A stretch of DNA of 64,000 bases, from the NCBI RefSeq assembly GCF_038237375.1, contig NZ_CP151273.1:1240001-1304000 (forward strand), read 5' to 3'. The notes beneath the pieces were generated by a model. It was not told where the DNA came from, did not search any database, and was given only the letters and a program-made list of their open reading frames with translations. The DNA is from Alcaligenes sp. SDU_A2 (lineage in GTDB: Bacteria > Pseudomonadota > Gammaproteobacteria > Burkholderiales > Burkholderiaceae_B). How positions within the stretch are numbered: position 1 is the first letter of the stretch; each line of letters opens with the position of its first letter. This document shows, piece after piece, positions 10,221-19,524 of the stretch. The translations under genes and the position numbers were made by a program.

Positions 10221-13200
10221 TTATTTTTCCCTTTTCAGGCTGGCCAGCACGCCTCGCACGGCCTGGATACGGTTTTTGACCAGTTCGCCGTCGCGGATTT
10301 CGATGCGCAGCTTGTCGGGACCAGCCAGCCGTACCTGTTTGTTTTTCTGTACCAATTCTATGATGCTGACCGGGTCCACATTGGGTTTGCTTGAAAATTG
10401 AACGGTGGCCTGGGCCTGGCTGGCATCGATTTTGACAATGCCCAGTGGCTCGGCCTGAATGCGTAGCCGGTGGACGGCCAGCAAGTGCTCGCCTGGCTCT
10501 GGCAAGGGGCCGTAGCGGTCGATGAGCTCTTCTTGGATGCTGAACAAGTCTTCTTCGTTGCGTGCGTGCGATAGCGCTTTGTAGTGGCCCAGGCGCGCAT
10601 TGACGTCGGGGCAGTAGCTCGATGGCAGCAAGGCGGAAGTACGTAGATTGACCTCGCACTGCAGGGCGAAAGGAGAATCCAGATCGGGCTCCTCGCCGGC
10701 TTTGAGCGCCTTGACGGCGGTATTGAGCATGTCCGAGTACATGGAAAAGCCCACTTCCTGGATATCGCCCGATTGGGATTCGCCCAGCACCTCGCCTGCA
10801 CCGCGGATTTCCAGATCGTGCATGGCCAGGAAAAAGCCTGCACCCAGCTCTTCCATGGCCTGAATCGCTTCCAGGCGCTTTTTGGCGTTGCTGGTGATGG
10901 CATCTTCGCCCGGTGTCAGCAGGTAGGCATAAGCCTGGTGATGGGAGCGTCCCACACGTCCGCGCAACTGATGCAATTGGGCCAGGCCCAGACGATCGGC
11001 GCGATGGATGACAATGGTGTTGGCGCTGGGAACGTCGATGCCGGTTTCGATGATGGTGGTGCACAGCAGCACGTTGTAGCGCTTCTGATAAAAGCCCTTC
11101 ATGACCGCTTCCAATTCGCGCTCGGGCATCTGACCGTGGGCCACGGCGATGCTGGCTTCGGGAACCAGTTCTTCCAGCCGGGCGCGTCGGTTGTGGATGG
11201 TTTCTACTTCGTTATGCAGAAAATAGACCTGACCGCCGCGTTTGAGCTCGCGCAGCAGTGCTTCGCGTATGGTGCTGCCGTCCTCGCGGCGCACGAAGGT
11301 TTTGATGGCCAGCCGCTTTTGGGGAGCAGTGGCGATGACGGAAAAGTCGCGTATGCCTTCCAACGACATGCCCAGGGTGCGCGGAATGGGCGTGGCGGTC
11401 AGCGTCAGTATATCGACTTCAGCGCGCAGGGCTTTCAGTGCTTCTTTCTGGCGCACGCCAAAGCGGTGTTCTTCGTCGATGATGACCAGGCCCAACTGCT
11501 TGAAACGGACATCCGGGGACAGGATTTTGTGGGTGCCGATGACAATGTCCACGCTGCCCTCGCTCAGACCGGTAATGGCCGCCTGGGTTTCTTTGTTGGA
11601 ACGGAAGCGGGAAAGTTCGGCCACGCGTACCGGCCAGTCGGCGAAGCGATCGGCAAAGGTTTGTGCGTGTTGTTCGGCCAGCAAGGTGGTGGGGCACAGC
11701 AGGGCGACCTGCTTGCCGTTGGCCACGGCCAGGAAGGCGGCTCGCAAGGCGACTTCGGTTTTGCCAAAACCTACGTCGCCGCAGACCAGCCGGTCCATCG
11801 GTCGGCCCGAGGTCATATCCTGAACCACGGCTTGGATGGCGTCGGCCTGATCGGGCGTTTCTTCAAAGCCGAAGCCTTCGGAGAAGGCCTGGTAGTCGTT
11901 CAGGGGAAGTTTGAACTGAAAGCCTTGGCGGGCGGCCCGTTGCGCGTACAGGGCCAGCAGTTCGGCGGCGCTGTCTCGTGCCTGTCTGGCGGCGCGGCGG
12001 CGGGCTTTGTCCCATTGCCCCGATCCCAGTTGATGCAGCGGCGCATGCTCGGGGTCGGCACCGCTGTAACGCGCAATCAGGTGCAGTTGCGCCACGGGCA
12101 CGTACAGCGTGCTGCCCTTGGCGTATTCCAGATGCAGAAATTCGACCGGGCCTTCGCCCAGGTCCATTTCCTTCAGACCGCAATAGCGGCCTATGCCGTG
12201 TTCGGCATGGACGACAGGATCGCCGGCGCGCAGTTCCGACAGATCCCGCACCATGGCTTCTACATCGCTGCTGCGTTCGTTGCGGCGACGGCCGCGCTGG
12301 GTGCGCGCCTGCGTGGGGTACAGATCGTTTTCGGTCAGCAGGCTCAGACCGCCATGCACCAAGGCGAAGCCGTGGAACAAGGGGGCCACGATCAGGGCGA
12401 AGGGGATGTCTGAATCCAGGAAAGAGGCCAGACTCTGGCAGTCGGGGTCGGGGCGCAGATCGTTTTCCAGCAACATCTGCAGCAAGGTTTCGCGTCGGCC
12501 TGCAGAATCGGCGCACAGTACCGTACGGCGACGCTGATCGTGGACTTCGCGGCGCAGTTGGGCCAGCGGATCGTCGGCACGGCGGTTCACGGCGACCACA
12601 GGCAGCGGCTCGAAGTCCGGATGGGGCGCTGCGTCGGCACTGCTCAAGTTAAGCCGGGAGAAGGGCTTGATGTGGTTGAAGAACTGTTCGTCCGACAGAA
12701 ACAGGCTGGCAGGCGGCAGGATAGGACGCTCACGGTCATTCTTCAGAAAGGCATAGCGGCTGTGCGTGTCGCTCTGGAAACGCTGAATGGCCGTTTGTGC
12801 ATCGCCATGAGTGATCAGCAGGCTACCCTCGGGGACATAGTCCATCAAGGTGGCCGTTTGCTCGAAAAACAGTGGCAGATAGTATTCGATGCCCGCAAAG
12901 GCAATGCCGTTGCCCACATCTTTGTAGGGCAGCGCGCGCGAGGGGTCGCCTTCAAACTGTTCGCGAAAGCGCGCCCGGAAATTGTTGCGCGCTTCTTCGT
13001 CCATGGGAAATTCCCGCCCTGGCAGGAGCTGGATTTCTTTGACCGGATACAGACTGCGCTGAGTATCGATATCGAAGCTGCGTATGGTTTCGATCTCGTC
13101 GTCGAACAGATCCAGGCGGTAGGGCAGGACCGAGCCCATGGGAAACAGGTCGATCAGGCCGCCGCGTATGCTGAATTCGCCGGGCGCGGTAACCTGCGTC

Positions 13201-13718
13201 ATGTGGGTGTAGTTGGCCAGCGTCAGTTGGGCGCGCAGGCTGGCTTCGTCCAGGGCATCGCCCTGGCGGAACGAGAAGGTATAGGCGGCCAGAAAGGCGG
13301 GCGGTGCCAGGCGGTACAGGGCGGTGGTGACAGGGACTGTCAGCACATCCACATCCTGCATCATCAGGGCATGTAAGGTGCGCAGACGCTCGGAAATCAG
13401 ATCCTGATGGGGTGAGAAGCTGTCGTAGGGCAGCGTTTCCCAATCGGGCAATTGGCGTACGCGCAGTTTGGGCGCAAACAACAGGATTTCTTCGGCCAGC
13501 CGCTGCGCGGCCAGCGGGTCGGCGCACAGTACGACCAGCGGTGCGCCATGCTGGCGTGCCAGGTCGGCAATCAGGCAAGCGTCTCCCGAGCCGGGCGGCA
13601 TGGTTTGCACATAGCGCTGGCCGGGACGCAAGGCGGCCAGCACCTGAGAGGTGCTGGGCAGGGACAGAGAATGCTGTTTTTCGGTTTCCATCAGGATTGT
13701 CATTATAAAATCACCCAC
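10221..13718 (-). CDS. mfd: Transcription-repair coupling factor
   Basis: Large DNA translocase that removes RNA polymerase stalled at lesions and recruits UvrA. Up to 1165 residues, the expected size. Order: UvrB-like N-terminal module, RNA-polymerase-interaction region around 500-570, then a RecG-like helicase core with Walker A CGDVGFGKTE (Lys653 counted from 13718), DEEHRFG motif II, GRVGRSHHQAY motif VI, and the C-terminal TRCF domain. The start is uncertain: in-frame ATGs at 13718, 13703 and 13691 (METEKQHS) are all possible, and the later ones fit family N-termini better. The gene is divergent from ispD with only 2 bp between the outermost starts. Confidence 0.96.
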   Translation of the reverse strand: MGDFIMTILMETEKQHSLSLPSTSQVLAALRPGQRYVQTMPPGSGDACLIADLARQHGAPLVVLCADPLAAQRLAEEILLFAPKLRVRQLPDWETLPYDSFSPHQDLISERLRTLHALMMQDVDVLTVPVTTALYRLAPPAFLAAYTFSFRQGDALDEASLRAQLTLANYTHMTQVTAPGEFSIRGGLIDLFPMGSVLPYRLDLFDDEIETIRSFDIDTQRSLYPVKEIQLLPGREFPMDEEARNNFRARFREQFEGDPSRALPYKDVGNGIAFAGIEYYLPLFFEQTATLMDYVPEGSLLITHGDAQTAIQRFQSDTHSRYAFLKNDRERPILPPASLFLSDEQFFNHIKPFSRLNLSSADAAPHPDFEPLPVVAVNRRADDPLAQLRREVHDQRRRTVLCADSAGRRETLLQMLLENDLRPDPDCQSLASFLDSDIPFALIVAPLFHGFALVHGGLSLLTENDLYPTQARTQRGRRRNERSSDVEAMVRDLSELRAGDPVVHAEHGIGRYCGLKEMDLGEGPVEFLHLEYAKGSTLYVPVAQLHLIARYSGADPEHAPLHQLGSGQWDKARRRAARQARDSAAELLALYAQRAARQGFQFKLPLNDYQAFSEGFGFEETPDQADAIQAVVQDMTSGRPMDRLVCGDVGFGKTEVALRAAFLAVANGKQVALLCPTTLLAEQHAQTFADRFADWPVRVAELSRFRSNKETQAAITGLSEGSVDIVIGTHKILSPDVRFKQLGLVIIDEEHRFGVRQKEALKALRAEVDILTLTATPIPRTLGMSLEGIRDFSVIATAPQKRLAIKTFVRREDGSTIREALLRELKRGGQVYFLHNEVETIHNRRARLEELVPEASIAVAHGQMPERELEAVMKGFYQKRYNVLLCTTIIETGIDVPSANTIVIHRADRLGLAQLHQLRGRVGRSHHQAYAYLLTPGEDAITSNAKKRLEAIQAMEELGAGFFLAMHDLEIRGAGEVLGESQSGDIQEVGFSMYSDMLNTAVKALKAGEEPDLDSPFALQCEVNLRTSALLPSSYCPDVNARLGHYKALSHARNEEDLFSIQEELIDRYGPLPEPGEHLLAVHRLRIQAEPLGIVKIDASQAQATVQFSSKPNVDPVSIIELVQKNKQVRLAGPDKLRIEIRDGELVKNRIQAVRGVLASLKREK

Positions 13719-13720
13719 CT

Positions 13721-14422
13721 ATGAAGACTACCTTGATTGCGATAGTGCCGGCCGCCGGCATCGGTTCGCGCGCCCTGGATTCTGCCACGAAGGCGCAGGG
13801 TCTGCCCAAGCAGTACCGTCTGCTGGGCGGACAGGCCATGTTGCGCCGTTCGGTACAGGCTTTGCTGGCCGATGAACGGATTGCCCAGGTGCGTGTGGCG
13901 GTGGCGCCGGACGATATCTGGGCCAGCCAGGTTCTGCAGGGGCTGCCGCGTACGGTCTGTCTGCCTTGCGGCGGTCCCACGCGTGCCGATACGGTCCTTA
14001 ATGCTCTGCAGGATCTGACACCGCAGATCGGGCAATGGGTGCTGGTGCATGATGCGGCGCGTCCCGGACTGCCCGCTCAGGCGCTGTCGCGCCTGATCGA
14101 TACGTGCCTGCAGTCAGGGCGAGGCGGCCTGCTTGCCGTGCCGGTGCCCGATACTGTCAAGCGCAGCGTGGCGCACGATTGCCCGGCGGTGGCCGGCACG
14201 GTGGACAGAGAAGGGCTGTGGCTGGCGCAGACGCCCCAGATGTTCCCTGCCCAGGCGCTGTGCCTGGCATTGGAGCAGGCCCGCAGTCGCGGCCTGCCTG
14301 TTACCGACGAGGCCAGTGCCATGGAGCTGGCGGGCGAACAGCCTTTATTGATAAACGGTTCGGCACGTAATTTTAAAGTGACCTGGCCCGACGATTTTGA
14401 ATTGATGGAAAAATGGTTATGA
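13721..14422 (+). CDS. ispD: 2-C-methyl-D-erythritol 4-phosphate cytidylyltransferase
   Basis: Third step of the non-mevalonate isoprenoid pathway: CTP plus methylerythritol phosphate gives CDP-methylerythritol. The 233-residue product starts with the nucleotide-binding loop [10 protein letters not shown] and the PKQYRLLGG motif, and later has VHDAARPG and TDEASAMEL, all typical of IspD. Its stop codon overlaps the probable ispF start (ATGA at 14419), so the two genes are translationally coupled. Confidence 0.96.
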   Translation: MKTTLIAIVPAAGIGSRALDSATKAQGLPKQYRLLGGQAMLRRSVQALLADERIAQVRVAVAPDDIWASQVLQGLPRTVCLPCGGPTRADTVLNALQDLTPQIGQWVLVHDAARPGLPAQALSRLIDTCLQSGRGGLLAVPVPDTVKRSVAHDCPAVAGTVDREGLWLAQTPQMFPAQALCLALEQARSRGLPVTDEASAMELAGEQPLLINGSARNFKVTWPDDFELMEKWL

Positions 14423-14904
14423 CAATCCCCTTTCGTGTTGGACAAGGTTTTGATGTGCATGTGCTGTGTGAAGGCCGGCCTTTGATTCTGGGGGGGGTCA
14501 CCATTCCTCATACCCACGGTTTGCTGGGGCATTCGGATGCCGATGCCTTGCTGCATGCCATTACCGATGCCATCCTGGGGGCCGCAGGCCTGGGCGATAT
14601 CGGACGTCACTTCCCGGATACCGACCCGCGCTATAAAGGAGCAGATAGCCGGGTCTTGCTGCGCCATGCCTTCGAGCAGGTGCGCCATGCCGGTTGGAAG
14701 GTCGGCAATGTGGATGCCACCATTCATGCCCAGAAACCCAAGATTGCGCCGCATGCGCCGGCGATGGTCGCCAATATACAGGCCGATCTGGAGCTGGAGG
14801 ACGGTTGCGTGAATATCAAGGGCAAGACAAACGAATCAGTGGGCTTTGTCGGACGTCAGGAAGGCATTGCCGTCACGGCGGTAGCCCTGCTGCTGAGGGC
14901 TTGA
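14419..14904 (+). CDS. ispF: 2-C-methyl-D-erythritol 2,4-cyclodiphosphate synthase
   Basis: Cyclises CDP-methylerythritol 2-phosphate to the cyclodiphosphate, releasing CMP, as a zinc-dependent homotrimer. The metal-binding GQGFDVH motif is near residue 10 and [10 protein letters not shown] follows, with the usual [10 protein letters not shown] and [11 protein letters not shown] segments. The ATG at 14419 overlaps the ispD stop and gives 161 residues; an ATG at 14413 adds two residues. A run of eight G (14490-14497) lies in the LILGGVTI codons. Confidence 0.96.
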   Translation: MTIPFRVGQGFDVHVLCEGRPLILGGVTIPHTHGLLGHSDADALLHAITDAILGAAGLGDIGRHFPDTDPRYKGADSRVLLRHAFEQVRHAGWKVGNVDATIHAQKPKIAPHAPAMVANIQADLELEDGCVNIKGKTNESVGFVGRQEGIAVTAVALLLRA

Positions 14905-14923
14905 CGCAGGCAGCGCTGCGTCA
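14902..14923. terminator. Hairpin containing the stop codons of ispF and the sensor kinase
   Basis: Perfect 8-bp stem TGACGCAG/CTGCGTCA with a 6-base loop. The TGA of ispF (14902-14904) forms one foot, and the stop codon of the opposite-strand kinase gene (14921-14923) forms the other. There is no clean T run, so termination strength is unclear. Confidence 0.55.
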
Positions 14924-16354
14924 GCCTTCCTTGTCGGTGATAGGGGCCGCATTGTTGCGACCAGCACGGATGCGCGGCAACTGAATGCGCGCCGTCAGTC
15001 CGTTGGACGGGGTGCTGATCAGCTCGAAGTGGCCGCCCACCTGGCCCAGCAGACGCTCCACGATGGCCAGCCCCAGTCCGGCACCACTGACGCCGGTGCG
15101 TGCGGACACTCCACGGGAAAAGGGGCGCAGCAAACGCTGGATATCGTTTTGGGCGATCCCCATGCCCTGGTCTTTGACGGCGATTTCCAGGATGTTGCCT
15201 TGCTGGTGGGCGGATAGCTCGATGCGCGCGCGGTCGTCTTCCGGGCTGCGGCCATAGCGGCGCGCGTTTTCGATCAGATTCGAGACAATGCGCTTCAGAT
15301 CATGGGCACTGATGCGGGCGTAAAGATTGGGCTCGATGGATGCAGTCAGGATACCGCCCAGCGTTTCGGTGTGGGTGCGTTCGCGTTCGTAGACGTCGTT
15401 GAGCACGGCGGATACATCGATGCCATGTTCAGGCACAGCGGTCGCTGGACGCGCGTATTCCATCAACTGGCCTATGCTGTGGTCGATCTGCGCCAGGTCT
15501 TCGTCGATGGCGGCGCGTGTTTCGTCCGACACCTGACTGAGTTCGATTTCCAGGCGCATGCGTGCCAGCGGCGTGCGCAGATCGTGCGAAATGCCAGCCA
15601 GCATGATTTCGCGGTCGGCCTCTGTCTGGCGGATATCGCGTGCCATGCGGTTAAAGGCGATATTCATGTCGCGGATTTCAGCCGGCCCTTTTTCGGGCAG
15701 GGTATTGGGAGTTTCGCCGCGTGCCAATTGTTGAGCCACCTTGGCCAGTTGCGCCAGGGGGCGGTTGACGAAACGCACACTGACGGCCGCGCCGATCAAG
15801 GCCAGCAGCAATGCTGTGGCTCCCCAACCCAACCATTCTATGCCGGCAGTCAGGCTGAGCTGTTCGCGATCAAAGACCAGCCAGTACTGGTCGTCGTTGA
15901 TATCGAAGGAGACCCATACGCCGGGTACATTGTTGACGGACCACATGACCAGGGTCTGGCTGCCGAGCGCGCCGCGCACCTCGGTGGATACATGCTGCCA
16001 GTAGTTGGAGCGGGGCAAGGGCTCCAGTTCGTCGGTGGTTTCCCGTGGCTGCACGCGCAGGCTTTCCTTGGTGGCCAGATCCAGCAGCAGGGCAGGGCGC
16101 ACGGCCGGTGGCGCATAGACCAGTGCCGAGCGGGTAATGCTGACCACGGAAGCCACGCGTTGTGCCATCTGGGCGGCGCGCGGGCCTTCTTCCATGCTGA
16201 AAAATACCTGCAGCCACGCCCCCAGGCTGACCAGCATCAGGGCAGCCAGCAATAAAAAAGACCGGCTGAATAAACCCAGCCGGATACGTGATTGCTTGGA
16301 AGGGGGGCGTTTGGCGGCCACTGAGGACCGCCCTGCCGTCTGTCCGGGGGACAA
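14921..16354 (-). CDS. risS: Sensor histidine kinase, EnvZ/RisS-like
   Basis: Inner-membrane two-component sensor. The 477-residue protein has a first membrane helix at about 31-52, a periplasmic domain of roughly 120 residues, a second helix at about 174-195, a HAMP domain, then the H-box GISHDLRTPLAR with the phospho-accepting His257, N-box NLIENARRYG and G-boxes (DQGMGIA, GAGLGLAI). The frame opens with a TTG at 16354, 2 bp after the regulator's stop. A GTG eleven codons further in (VAAKRPPS) is an alternative start. In Bordetella pertussis risS is known to be truncated; here the frame is intact. Confidence 0.9.
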   Translation of the reverse strand: MSPGQTAGRSSVAAKRPPSKQSRIRLGLFSRSFLLLAALMLVSLGAWLQVFFSMEEGPRAAQMAQRVASVVSITRSALVYAPPAVRPALLLDLATKESLRVQPRETTDELEPLPRSNYWQHVSTEVRGALGSQTLVMWSVNNVPGVWVSFDINDDQYWLVFDREQLSLTAGIEWLGWGATALLLALIGAAVSVRFVNRPLAQLAKVAQQLARGETPNTLPEKGPAEIRDMNIAFNRMARDIRQTEADREIMLAGISHDLRTPLARMRLEIELSQVSDETRAAIDEDLAQIDHSIGQLMEYARPATAVPEHGIDVSAVLNDVYERERTHTETLGGILTASIEPNLYARISAHDLKRIVSNLIENARRYGRSPEDDRARIELSAHQQGNILEIAVKDQGMGIAQNDIQRLLRPFSRGVSARTGVSGAGLGLAIVERLLGQVGGHFELISTPSNGLTARIQLPRIRAGRNNAAPITDKEG

Positions 16355-16356
16355 GG

Positions 16357-17091
16357 CTAGTTACCGCCGTCGGGAACGAAAACGTAACCCAGGCCCCAGA
16401 CCGTTTGGATGAAGACTGGCTTGGACGCGTTGGGTTCGATCAGTTTGCGCAAGCGGGAAATTTGCACATCCAGGCTGCGATCGAAGGCTTCGTATTCGCG
16501 GCCGCGGGCCAGTTCCATCAGCTTGTCGCGCGACAGCGGGATTTTGGGATGGCGGGCAAATACCTTGAGGACCGAAAACTCGCCTGTCGTGATGGGGACG
16601 ACTTCGTTGTTGCGGGTCAGGGTGCGGGTGGACAGATTGAGTACATATGGGCCGAACTCAATCGATTCGTTTTCCTGGCTGGGGGCACCCGGATGTTCCT
16701 CGGTGCCGCGGCGACGCAGGATGGCATTGACGCGCGCCAGCAATTCGCGAGGGTTGAAGGGTTTGATGAGATAGTCGTCCGCGCCCATTTCCAGACCGAC
16801 GATGCGGTCGATTTCTTCGGCCTTGGCGGTTAGCATGATAATGGGCGTATTGTCGTGCCCGCCACGCAGTCGGCGACAGATGGACAGGCCATCTTCGCCG
16901 GGTAGCATCAGATCCAGTACCAGCAGATCGAAATGCTCGCGTTGCCAGAGCTTGGACATTTCCTTTCCGTCTTCGGCGACGAAGACGTTGAATCCTTGTT
17001 CGGACAGATAGCGGCGCAGCAGGTCGCGCAGCCGGGGATCGTCGTCGACGACAAGGATTTTGCGGGTGAGGGGGGGGGTCTGCGTGTTCAT
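16357..17091 (-). CDS. risA: Two-component response regulator, OmpR/RisA-like
   Basis: DNA-binding response regulator with a receiver domain (about 10-125) and an OmpR-type winged helix (about 145-240). The acidic pocket VVDDDPR and phospho-accepting Asp60 in LLVLDLMLPGEDG are clear, as are the Thr of MLTAKAE and the Lys of LIKPFNPRELLAR. It lies immediately upstream of the kinase gene, so the two form a pair; the target genes cannot be told from sequence. Codons 5-8 contain nine C in a row (17070-17078 as G on the + strand), a possible slippage site. Confidence 0.93.
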   Translation of the reverse strand: MNTQTPPLTRKILVVDDDPRLRDLLRRYLSEQGFNVFVAEDGKEMSKLWQREHFDLLVLDLMLPGEDGLSICRRLRGGHDNTPIIMLTAKAEEIDRIVGLEMGADDYLIKPFNPRELLARVNAILRRRGTEEHPGAPSQENESIEFGPYVLNLSTRTLTRNNEVVPITTGEFSVLKVFARHPKIPLSRDKLMELARGREYEAFDRSLDVQISRLRKLIEPNASKPVFIQTVWGLGYVFVPDGGN

Positions 17092-17359
17092 GGTGAAAAT
17101 GTAACAGGCATCAGAAAGCGCGTACAGGGGGGTGTAGAAAAATATTACACATTAAGTCTTTTGTACGAATTACGCGTCTTTTAGCGCTTTTACAGCCTCC
17201 GTTCAGAAAGGGCGAAAGGGGAGTGGGCTGGAGCGGACAAAGCTAGTTTAGCGGTAAAAAACGCAGTTTGGCTCACCGGCGATACGACCTTTTTGTCTGC
17301 TGGAGAAAGAGCTCCGGTCAGTGACCTGCGCAACCCGTCTTTTAAACTAAAATACCAGG

Positions 17360-18589
17360 ATGGATGCACATATTCTTGCCCTGGAAAGTTCCTCCAGCCT
17401 TTGCGAGCTGGCCCTGTTGTCGCGTACCCAAGATGGTGTACGCGTGTGCGAAATTGCCCACGAAGGTACGGGCGACCATGCCGAACGCTTATTGCCCATG
17501 GCGGATCAGTTGCTGGCGCAGGCAGGGGTGGAACGCCGCGCCCTGACGGCCATTGCCTTTGGGCAAGGGCCGGGCGGTTTCACGGGACTGCGCGTGGCTT
17601 GTGGCGTGGCGCAGGGAATGGCCTTTGCTCTCGGTTTATCGGTGTTGCCGGTATCGTCCTTGCTGGCTGCGGCGGCGCGGGCGCAGGAGCAGGACAATAT
17701 GCTGTACGTCGTGGTGCAGGATGCGCGCATGGGCGAAGTCTATGCCGGTGTGTATGCCTGGGCCCCGGGGCAGGGATGGCGCGTGGCACAGGCTCCTGTG
17801 CTGCTGGATGCCGAACGGATCGCCGACTGGATAGATCGCTTGGCGGCGTCCTGGTCGCAAGGTATGTCGCAGCCGCGCATACAGGTGCTGGGCGACGCTG
17901 TCTTGTCGTTTCCTGCGCTTGTCGAACAAGTTCATGCCAAAGGCTGGCTGCTTGGGCCGCCCGTGCGCGCCGGGGCGCAAAGCGTGGCTAGGCTGGCTTT
18001 ACAGGATCTGGATCGTGGTCTGGGTGTGCCGCCAGAGCTGGCCATGCCCCTATATGTGCGCGACAAAGTCGCCTTCACCATCAGCGAACGGGAGCAAGGG
18101 CACGGCGGCAATCCATCTGCGGGCGACCAGCCTCTGATCATCGAAGCGATGCGTGCCGAACATTTGGATGCCGTCTTGCAGATCGAGCGCCAGGTGCAAA
18201 CACATCCGTGGACAAGTGGCAATTTTGCCGACGGTCTGGCTGGTGCCGGTTATTACGCGCGTGTCGCGCATCGTCAGGGCGTCGTGCAGGGATTTGCGGT
18301 TTGGCTGGCGGCACCCGATGTCATGCAGTTATTGCTGATCGGCGTGCAGGCTCAGCGCCGGGGCGTGGGCCGACAGTTGCTGGACGATGGTCTGGCCTGG
18401 ACACGTAGCCAGGGGCTGGATCGGATCGTGCTGGAAGTGCGGGTCTCGAATGCCGGTGCCATTGCGTTCTATCGCAGCATGGGTTTTCAAATGGACGGCG
18501 TGCGTAAAAACTACTACCCATTGGGCAATGGGCAACGCGAAGATGCGGTGCTGATGAGTCTGGTTGTGCCGGTTAAGGTGGCACCATGA
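17360..18589 (+). CDS. TsaB-RimI fusion: tRNA t6A synthesis subunit joined to ribosomal protein S18 acetyltransferase
   Basis: One 409-residue reading frame joins two proteins. Residues 1 to about 230 are TsaB, the partner of TsaD in making threonylcarbamoyladenosine at position 37 of tRNAs (ILALESSSSLCELALL, GQGPGGFTGLRVACG). Residues from about 252 are a GNAT acetyltransferase of the RimI type, with the acetyl-CoA loop QRRGVGRQLLD, VRVSNAGAIAFYRSMGF and the C-terminal Y-YPLGNGQREDA. The two modules are separated by a short polar linker. No stop or frameshift lies between them. Its stop overlaps the next gene's start by 4 bp. Confidence 0.93.
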   Translation: MDAHILALESSSSLCELALLSRTQDGVRVCEIAHEGTGDHAERLLPMADQLLAQAGVERRALTAIAFGQGPGGFTGLRVACGVAQGMAFALGLSVLPVSSLLAAAARAQEQDNMLYVVVQDARMGEVYAGVYAWAPGQGWRVAQAPVLLDAERIADWIDRLAASWSQGMSQPRIQVLGDAVLSFPALVEQVHAKGWLLGPPVRAGAQSVARLALQDLDRGLGVPPELAMPLYVRDKVAFTISEREQGHGGNPSAGDQPLIIEAMRAEHLDAVLQIERQVQTHPWTSGNFADGLAGAGYYARVAHRQGVVQGFAVWLAAPDVMQLLLIGVQAQRRGVGRQLLDDGLAWTRSQGLDRIVLEVRVSNAGAIAFYRSMGFQMDGVRKNYYPLGNGQREDAVLMSLVVPVKVAP

Positions 18590-19491
18590 GCGCTTTCGAG
18601 CCTTTGTCGCTTTTGCAGCGAACCTGGCTCTTGGAGCTGGGACTGGAGCGTTCCTTTCTGGCGCGTCTGCCCCAGGCACAGGAACCAAGCGCGCGGCCGA
18701 CCTTGCCCGAACAAGGGGCACCTGTCATGGACAGCGTCCCCGCGCGTGCGGCGCAGGCCGTGTCGTCATTGTCGGCATCGGACTCGCCATCTGTCGAGCA
18801 GTCCAGTGCAATGACGGCGCGCGATCAAGCCCTGGCCTTGTTGCGCAAACCGGGCCGACAGACGGTGTCGGCAGCCGAACCTGTTCAAAATACGCGACCG
18901 GCCGTGCTGATTCAGCCCGAACAGGCTGTCGACATGTCGTCTTTGCAGGAGCAGGTTCAGGCGTGTCAGGAGTGCGGTCTGTATACGGGTCGGGCGCTGA
19001 CGGTGTTCGGGGCCGGTGTCACGCCTGAGCCGGACTGGATGGTTATTGGCGAAGCACCCGGCGCAAGCGATGATCGCAGTGGTCAGCCTTTCGACGGTAA
19101 GGCAGGCCAGTTGCTGCAGGCTATGCTGACCAGTGTGATTCCGCAGGCCTCGGTGTATATGTCCCATCTGGTCAAGTGTCGCCCCTTGGGCAATCGACCG
19201 CCTACCTTGGAAGAAATGGCGGCCTGCCGGGCTTTTCTGGATGCCCAGATCCGCTTGGTACAGCCGCGCCGTCTGCTGGCGGTGGGCAATCTGGCGGCAG
19301 CCGCTTTAAGCGGCCGTTCGGACGATCTGGAAGTCTTGCGTGGCCAGACCTTGTCGTATACCGATGCCTTGGGGCGCGAATTGCCTTTGCTGGTGACGTA
19401 TCATCCGGCGTCTTTGCTGTTGCGTCCGCAACATAAGGCCAATGCCTGGCGCGATCTGGTGCTGCTGGGCCGTTTGCAGGCCCAGGGCTAA
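18586..19491 (+). CDS. Uracil-DNA glycosylase, family 4-type
   Basis: Base-excision repair enzyme of the iron-sulfur uracil-DNA glycosylase superfamily. The catalytic domain occupies about residues 120-300, with motif 1 GEAPGASDDRSGQPF and the C-terminal YHPASLLLRP motif. Four cysteines (two in CQECGLY, then KCRPLGN and AACRAFL) are placed to hold a 4Fe-4S cluster. The first 115 residues are a poorly conserved, Ala/Gln/Ser-rich extension. It is coupled to tsaB-rimI by an ATGA overlap. The 33-base gap after it holds a GGGGCG/CGCCCC hairpin (19501-19517). Confidence 0.9.
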   Translation: MSAFEPLSLLQRTWLLELGLERSFLARLPQAQEPSARPTLPEQGAPVMDSVPARAAQAVSSLSASDSPSVEQSSAMTARDQALALLRKPGRQTVSAAEPVQNTRPAVLIQPEQAVDMSSLQEQVQACQECGLYTGRALTVFGAGVTPEPDWMVIGEAPGASDDRSGQPFDGKAGQLLQAMLTSVIPQASVYMSHLVKCRPLGNRPPTLEEMAACRAFLDAQIRLVQPRRLLAVGNLAAAALSGRSDDLEVLRGQTLSYTDALGRELPLLVTYHPASLLLRPQHKANAWRDLVLLGRLQAQG

Positions 19492-19524
19492 TGCAAAGCA
19501 GGGGCGCAGCCCGCCCCCTAATTG

